Part shown: piece by piece, positions 34,496 to 38,847 of the stretch
Layout of the letters: the number at the start of each line of letters is the position of its first letter
Position numbering within the stretch: position 1 is the stretch's first letter
Assembly (NCBI GenBank): GCA_025656455.1
Contig: JAHXHS010000048.1
Span: forward strand, 1-38,847
Direction: 5' to 3'
DNA: 38,847 nt
From: Candidatus Thiodiazotropha sp. (ex Epidulcina cf. delphinae)
GTDB taxonomy: Bacteria > Pseudomonadota > Gammaproteobacteria > Chromatiales > Chromatiaceae
Program-made: the position numbers and the translations under genes
Notes under the pieces: generated by a model
Told to the model about the DNA's origin: nothing
Seen by the model: the letters and a program-made list of their open reading frames with translations, nothing else
Database searches by the model: none

Positions 34496-36007
34496 ATGAT
34501 TGCCGATTGGCCCATCCTCACTCTCACGGTCTGGCTACCGATCATCGGTGGCCTCATGGTGCTTGCCAGCGGCGACCGGGAGGCGAACGCAACCAAATGG
34601 ACCGCCCTGATTGTCTCGGTGCTGACATTCATCGTCAGCCTGCCGCTCTGGTTTGCCTTCGATAGCTCCACCGCGCAGATGCAGTTCGTCGAGCGAGTGC
34701 CCTGGGTGCCGGCCTTCGATATCGAGTACTACATGGGGATCGACGGTATCTCCATGCCGCTGATCATCCTGACCACCTTCATCACCCCCCTGGTGGTGAT
34801 CGCCGGTTGGGAAGTGATCAAGTATCGTCCCTCTCAATACATGGCCGCCTTCCTCATCATGGAAGGGGTGATGGTCGGTGTCTTCTCTGCCCTGGACGCG
34901 ATGCTTTTCTACGTCTTCTGGGAAGCGATGCTGATTCCGATGTTCCTTATCATCGGTGTCTGGGGCGGAGCGAACCGGGTCTACGCCACGATCAAGTTCT
35001 TCCTCTATACCTTTTTCGGCTCTGTGTTCATGTTGGTCGCCTTGATCTACATGTACTTTCAGTCAGGCAGTTTCGATATCCTCGGCTTCCATACCCTCAA
35101 GCTGGGCCTGACTGAGCAGATCCTGATCTTTATCGCCTTTCTCATGGCCTTTGCGGTCAAGGTGCCGATGTGGCCGGTGCATACCTGGTTGCCCGACGCC
35201 CACGTCGAGGCGCCCACCGGCGGCTCGGTTGTCCTGGCGGCGATCATGCTGAAGATCGGCGGTTACGGCTTTCTCCGTTTCAGCCTGCCGATCACCCCGG
35301 ACGCCAGTCACTCCCTGGATTGGCTGATCATCGGCATGTCATTGATCGCCGTGGTCTATATCGGTTTCGTCGCCCTGGTTCAGCAGGACATGAAGAAGCT
35401 GATCGCCTATTCGTCGATCGCCCACATGGGTTTTGTCACCCTGGGTTTCTTCATCGTCTTCATCATCAGCCAGAACAATGCCGGCAGCGGCGCCGCCTTG
35501 GGCGTGCAGGGCGGGATGGTGCAGATGGTCTCCCACGGCTTTATCTCGGCCGCGCTGTTCCTCTGTGTCGGGGTGCTCTACGACCGTCTGCACAGCCGAC
35601 AGATCAACGACTACGGCGGTGTGGTGAACACCATGCCGGTCTTCGCCGCCTTCATGGTCTTTTTTGCCATGGCCAATGCGGGACTGCCCGGCACGTCAGG
35701 CTTCGTGGGTGAGTTCATGGTCATCCTGGCCAGCTTCCGCGCCGACTTCTGGTACGCCTTCCTGGCCGCCACCACCCTGATCATCGGCGCAGCCTATACC
35801 CTGTGGATGGTCAAGCGGGTCATCTTCGGCGATATCGCCAACGACAATGTGGCGGCGCTGCAGGACATGAACAATCGTGAATTTATCGTGCTCGGCACCC
35901 TGGCGGCGGCAGTCCTGCTGCTGGGCCTGTGGCCGGCGCCCCTGGTTGAGGTGATGGATGCCTCCGTCAACAACCTGCTGCAACATGTTGCAGTGTCGAA
36001 ACTTTAA
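34496..36007 (+). CDS. nuoM: NADH-quinone oxidoreductase subunit M
   Basis: 503 residues, an antiporter-like subunit with about 14 helices. Conserved blocks are FYVFWEAMLIPMFLIIGVWG (essential Glu), KVPMWPVHTWLPDAHVEAPTGGSV and MLKIGGYGFLR (channel Lys). It pumps protons. The start at 34496 is 3 bp past the palindromic element, whose terminal GAGGT acts as its apparent Shine-Dalgarno. Confidence 0.97.
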   Translation: MIADWPILTLTVWLPIIGGLMVLASGDREANATKWTALIVSVLTFIVSLPLWFAFDSSTAQMQFVERVPWVPAFDIEYYMGIDGISMPLIILTTFITPLVVIAGWEVIKYRPSQYMAAFLIMEGVMVGVFSALDAMLFYVFWEAMLIPMFLIIGVWGGANRVYATIKFFLYTFFGSVFMLVALIYMYFQSGSFDILGFHTLKLGLTEQILIFIAFLMAFAVKVPMWPVHTWLPDAHVEAPTGGSVVLAAIMLKIGGYGFLRFSLPITPDASHSLDWLIIGMSLIAVVYIGFVALVQQDMKKLIAYSSIAHMGFVTLGFFIVFIISQNNAGSGAALGVQGGMVQMVSHGFISAALFLCVGVLYDRLHSRQINDYGGVVNTMPVFAAFMVFFAMANAGLPGTSGFVGEFMVILASFRADFWYAFLAATTLIIGAAYTLWMVKRVIFGDIANDNVAALQDMNNREFIVLGTLAAAVLLLGLWPAPLVEVMDASVNNLLQHVAVSKL

Positions 36008-36036
36008 CTGACGGAGCCCGACTCGGTAGCGTTCAA

Positions 36037-37485
36037 ATGCAATTCGATTCAACACAATTGATCCCGGCACTGCCGGAAATCTTCCTCCTGACCCTGGCCT
36101 GTGTGGTGCTCGTGGTCGATCTGTTTATCCGCGATGAGCAGCGTATCGTCAGCTATGCCATCAGCCAGGTGGGGTTGATCCTGACCTTGGTGATTACGAT
36201 TCTCGTCTCTCAGCCCGGCACTCAGATCCTGTTCGACGGCAGCTACATCAGGGATCCGATGAGTGACCTGCTGAAGGCGGGTATCCTGTTGATCACCTTC
36301 CTCGCCTTCCTCTACGCCAAGGACTATCTGCGTGAGCGGGGCCTGTTTAAAGGCGAATTCTATACCCTGGGGCTGTTCGCCGTCTTGGGCATGCTGATCA
36401 TGACCTCCGCCAACAGCTTCCTCACCATCTACCTGGGTCTGGAACTGCTGGCGCTCTGTCTCTATGCCCTGGTAGCGTTCAACAAAGACTCAACCCAAGG
36501 CGCCGAAGCCGCGATGAAATATTTTGTCCTGGGAGCCCTTGCCTCAGGCATGCTGCTGTATGGCATCTCGATGATCTACGGCGCCACAGGCACGTTGCGT
36601 TTCGATGAATTGGCGCAACTGGTGACTAAGGGCGATCTGAACCGGCTGGTGATGGTCTTCGGTATCGTCTTCCTGGTCATCGGTTTGGCCTTCAAGCTGG
36701 GTGCGGTCCCATTTCACATGTGGGTGCCGGACGTCTACCATGGCGCGCCCACGCCAGTCACCCTGTTTCTCGGCAGTGCGCCGAAGATCGCCGCCTTCGC
36801 ATTGGCGATGCGGTTGTTGGTGGACGGTCTCGCCGATCTGCACGGCGGCTGGGAGGGATGGCAGGGGATGCTGATCATCCTGGCGATACTCTCCATGGCC
36901 ATCGGCAACCTGATCGCCATTGCCCAGACCAACATCAAGCGTATGCTCGCCTACTCCACCATCTCCCATGTGGGCTTTATCCTGTTGGGCATACTGGCGG
37001 GCACCAAGGAGGGCTATACCGCCGCGATGTTCTATACCCTGGTCTATGCGCTGATGTCCGCGGGCGGCTTCGGTATCGTCATCGCTCTCAGCCGCAAAGG
37101 CTTCGAAGCGGAGAATCTGGATGACTACAAGGGACTCAATCAACGCAGCCCCTGGTTCGCCGGGATGATGCTGTTACTGATGTTCTCCATGGCCGGGGTG
37201 CCGCCCACCGTCGGTTTCTTCGCCAAGCTGTTCGTTCTCGATGCCGTGGTCTCCGTAGAGCTGACCTGGCTGGCCCTGGTCGGTGTCTTCTTCTCCATTA
37301 TCGGCGCCTTCTACTATATCCGTATCATCAAGCTGATGTATTTCGATCAGCCGATCGACGAAACCCCACTGACCGTGGGGATGGACACCCGCCTGGTGCT
37401 GTCGCTGAACGGTCTGGCGATGCTGTTTCTCGGTCTTTTTCCGGCAGGCCTGCTCTCCCTCTGCAGCAGCGCCATCGGTAGCTGA
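36037..37485 (+). CDS. nuoN: NADH-quinone oxidoreductase subunit N
   Basis: 482 residues, the third antiporter-like subunit with about 14 helices. Motifs are YLGLELLALCLYALVAFNKDS, FKLGAVPFHMWVPDVYHGAPTPVT and LAYSTISHVGFILLG. It is the last subunit gene of the operon, 29 bp after nuoM, and is followed by the initiator tRNA promoter. No separate terminator was found between nuoN and the tRNA. Confidence 0.97.
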   Translation: MQFDSTQLIPALPEIFLLTLACVVLVVDLFIRDEQRIVSYAISQVGLILTLVITILVSQPGTQILFDGSYIRDPMSDLLKAGILLITFLAFLYAKDYLRERGLFKGEFYTLGLFAVLGMLIMTSANSFLTIYLGLELLALCLYALVAFNKDSTQGAEAAMKYFVLGALASGMLLYGISMIYGATGTLRFDELAQLVTKGDLNRLVMVFGIVFLVIGLAFKLGAVPFHMWVPDVYHGAPTPVTLFLGSAPKIAAFALAMRLLVDGLADLHGGWEGWQGMLIILAILSMAIGNLIAIAQTNIKRMLAYSTISHVGFILLGILAGTKEGYTAAMFYTLVYALMSAGGFGIVIALSRKGFEAENLDDYKGLNQRSPWFAGMMLLLMFSMAGVPPTVGFFAKLFVLDAVVSVELTWLALVGVFFSIIGAFYYIRIIKLMYFDQPIDETPLTVGMDTRLVLSLNGLAMLFLGLFPAGLLSLCSSAIGS

Positions 37486-37503
37486 GTTTTTTCCGCAAGG
37501 GTC

Positions 37504-37532
37504 TTGTCAAGCGATTGCAAGACAGGTAGTAT
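37504..37532 (+). promoter_or_regulatory. Promoter of the initiator tRNA gene
   Basis: TTGTCA (37504-37509) and TAGTAT (37527-37532) are spaced 17 bp. A GC-rich discriminator GCCCCCTCC follows, as is usual for stable RNA genes under stringent control. The tRNA begins 14 bp later. Confidence 0.7.
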
Positions 37533-37545
37533 GCCCCCTCCTTGA

Positions 37546-37622
<77 letters not shown>

Positions 37623-37631
37623 ACGCTATAG

Positions 37632-37681
37632 ACGGCTCGAGAAAATTGTCATTACCGACGCCTTTCCCGGGCCGTTTTTTT
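37632..37681 (+). terminator. Intrinsic terminator after tRNA-fMet
   Basis: ACGGCTCG pairs with CGGGCCGT (8 bp, one G-T) across a loop of about 28 nt, and is followed by a run of seven T. Confidence 0.65.
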
Positions 37682-38222
37682 ATCCATGCTGTTCTTTTTT
37701 AAGGCTTGTCCTGCTTTGCTGTCATGTCGGGATTCCGGCCAACTCGCCATAGAGAGCAAGAGACAGGCCCTTCCGAAACACCATCTCCGATGGCCTGAGT
37801 GTGTTTTCGCGCCGGGCCGACTTTGCCCGTAAGGTTCAGTGCGTGGTCCTACGCCTTGAGAAGTCCATTTTTGTGTCGAGCCCTGCAATCCGAGCGCTAT
37901 CGGCAGAGAAGACGCAAGTTTTGTGACGATGTCGATAGAGCTACCAGACATCTGGGTAGAGCATAGCGGCTGTGTTCAGCTTGGTTTTACCTCATGTACC
38001 GAGTACTCTTTCAAGGTGATATTGTCGGGTTCAGTCGTAGGTCAGGTTGACGGAGTATTAGTAAAAAAATAAGGATGCAGATGCAATCAGTCTGGAATGC
38101 TCAATGGAGGGCGTGTCCTGCAGGTGTTCGGCATGAGAGGCGGATGAGATGGTTTCGCCTCCCCATCTTCCCGGTGCCGATATCTGTTGGGATTAACGAT
38201 TATCGGATAGATCTTGGACTTT
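37682..38222. other. Intergenic stretch without a supported gene
   Basis: An open frame on the minus strand (37652-37951) overlaps the terminator and has biased, non-conserved composition, so it is not accepted. A 19-bp copy of GTCGTAGGTCAGGTTGACG lies at 38034-38052, identical to 1026-1044. Nothing else was recognised. Confidence 0.5.
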
Positions 38223-38233
38223 AGGAGGATGAT

Positions 38234-38560
38234 ATGCACAACTACGATGGTTTATTAAGAAACATCACAATGATATTGCTCACCATGATAATGGTGTCTC
38301 TTTCCGTGACGACCCTGGGGGCGGTGATCGAGTCACCCCTTCTGGCGCTGTTCTGGTACCTCGCGCAGATTGGGATTGTCATGCTGATGCTGATATCGGT
38401 CGTGCTGGCTGTTATCCTCGTAATCAGACGCATGGCCAAGCGATATCGTCAAATGATGATGCGTCGGGCAGGGGAAGCGGTAGACCAGCAGCCCGGCGAC
38501 GACAGGAAATCGGCGGTAGGCGAGATCTCACCAGAAGGCGTTCTTCCGGGAGGTTCGTAA
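38234..38560 (+). CDS. Small membrane protein of unknown function
   Basis: 108 residues with AGGAGG 5 bp before the ATG, a strong ribosome site. Two hydrophobic helices (about 10-32 and 40-65) are followed by a basic stretch (RRMAKRYRQMMMRR) and a hydrophilic tail, predicting an inner-membrane hairpin with a cytoplasmic C-terminus. Its Met-rich helices are unusual. No family recognised, and no partner gene in the window. Confidence 0.62.
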   Translation: MHNYDGLLRNITMILLTMIMVSLSVTTLGAVIESPLLALFWYLAQIGIVMLMLISVVLAVILVIRRMAKRYRQMMMRRAGEAVDQQPGDDRKSAVGEISPEGVLPGGS

Positions 38561-38652
38561 AGTGGGAGCGATGAGAAACAGCATCGCTGAACTTATCGAA
38601 GGCAATCTCCATAGGGATTATGTGGGAAAGATTGTGAGATTGTGTGACATGA

Positions 38653-38710
38653 GATTGTGTGGACACCCATTCAAAAAATGTGGATTGTGTGGACACCCAT
38701 TCAAAATATG
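38653..38710 (+). repeat. 30-bp tandem repeat with GTGTGGACACCCATTC core
   Basis: Two near-identical 30-bp units (38653-38682 and 38683-38712) are preceded by shorter degenerate GATTGTGTG pieces from about 38631. The GGACACCCA core is the motif of the hairpin at 14230-14260. Further versions follow at 38745 and 38814. Confidence 0.65.
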
Positions 38711-38823
38711 ATCTGAAATGAGCATTATGAGTGGGTGCTGAGATGGACACCCCGCGATCCGGCATCGTATGTGCCAAGCTTGAAGTGAAGTGTGTTCAAC
38801 CAACAAGCAACGGGGTGTCCACC

Positions 38824-38847
38824 ATGAAGAATAGTTTAATCAGTATC
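38824..38847 (+). CDS. Start of an ORF cut by the window edge
   Basis: ATG at 38824 followed by AAGAATAGTTTAATCAGTAT gives MKNSLISI before the window ends. It begins right after GGGGTGTCCACC, part of the dispersed repeat motif. A transposase is possible given this context, but eight codons cannot show it. Confidence 0.3.

Noticed and set aside
37652..37951. 99-codon open frame on the minus strand after tRNA-fMet
   Set aside because: Overlaps the terminator and has no recognisable motif or ribosome site; probably chance.

Overview
The window is chromosomal DNA of a gammaproteobacterium. Gene order (carA-carB-greA, then yhbY facing rlmE, ftsH-folP-glmM-tpiA-secG-tRNA-Leu(GAG), then a nuo operon and initiator tRNA) is the classical gammaproteobacterial arrangement. 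Protein sequences and the mobile debris suggest a free-living or symbiotic sulfur-oxidiser type lineage (Chromatiales or Sedimenticola-like). That placement is inference, since no marker gene in the window fixes it.

Layout. 1-5.2 kb is a patchwork: the 3' end of a group II intron, a four-helix membrane protein, the broken start of an IS1182-type transposase, several palindromic repeats, a membrane-anchored HEAT-repeat protein, a secreted protein of unknown role, and two thioredoxin-fold genes (cnoX/ybbN-like and trxC). 5.2-10.9 kb holds carA-carB-greA. carA has its own promoter and an intrinsic terminator just before its start codon, which suggests attenuation. A 469-bp element with near-perfect 30-bp inverted ends and a GxxExxY (PD-(D/E)XK-type) gene sits between carA and carB. 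10.9-15.9 kb is an accessory island between greA and yhbY. It carries a YdjM-like membrane protein with a 57-residue partner, a TumE/TumA toxin-antitoxin pair, a decayed TPR-type gene, a gamma-glutamylcyclotransferase-like gene, a membrane protein, a transposase stub and a VapBC pair. Related AT-rich repeats in opposite orientation lie at 10.93 and 16.27 kb. 15.9-22.8 kb is the conserved rRNA-methylation / protease / folate / cell-wall / glycolysis / secretion block, ending in tRNA-Leu and a strong terminator.

22.9-37.5 kb encodes respiratory complex I, nuoA to nuoN, with a recognisable promoter. The operon lacks nuoB: nuoA is followed directly by nuoC, and a few codons resembling the start of NuoB remain at the junction. 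Two palindromic insertions interrupt the operon. One, between nuoK and nuoL, has the same inverted decamer arms as the carA/carB element but no gene. The other, between nuoL and nuoM, now appears to supply the nuoM ribosome-binding site. The window closes with initiator tRNA-Met (unusual U1/U72), a terminator, a small membrane protein and a repeat-rich edge leading into an ORF cut by the window end.

The most interesting theme is a family of repeats with about one helical turn (10 bp) period, made of GCG-centred decamers. They flank a GxxExxY gene as terminal inverted repeats, occur as a gene-less pair in the nuo operon, and occur as single arms elsewhere. This looks like an uncharacterised small mobile element with non-autonomous derivatives.
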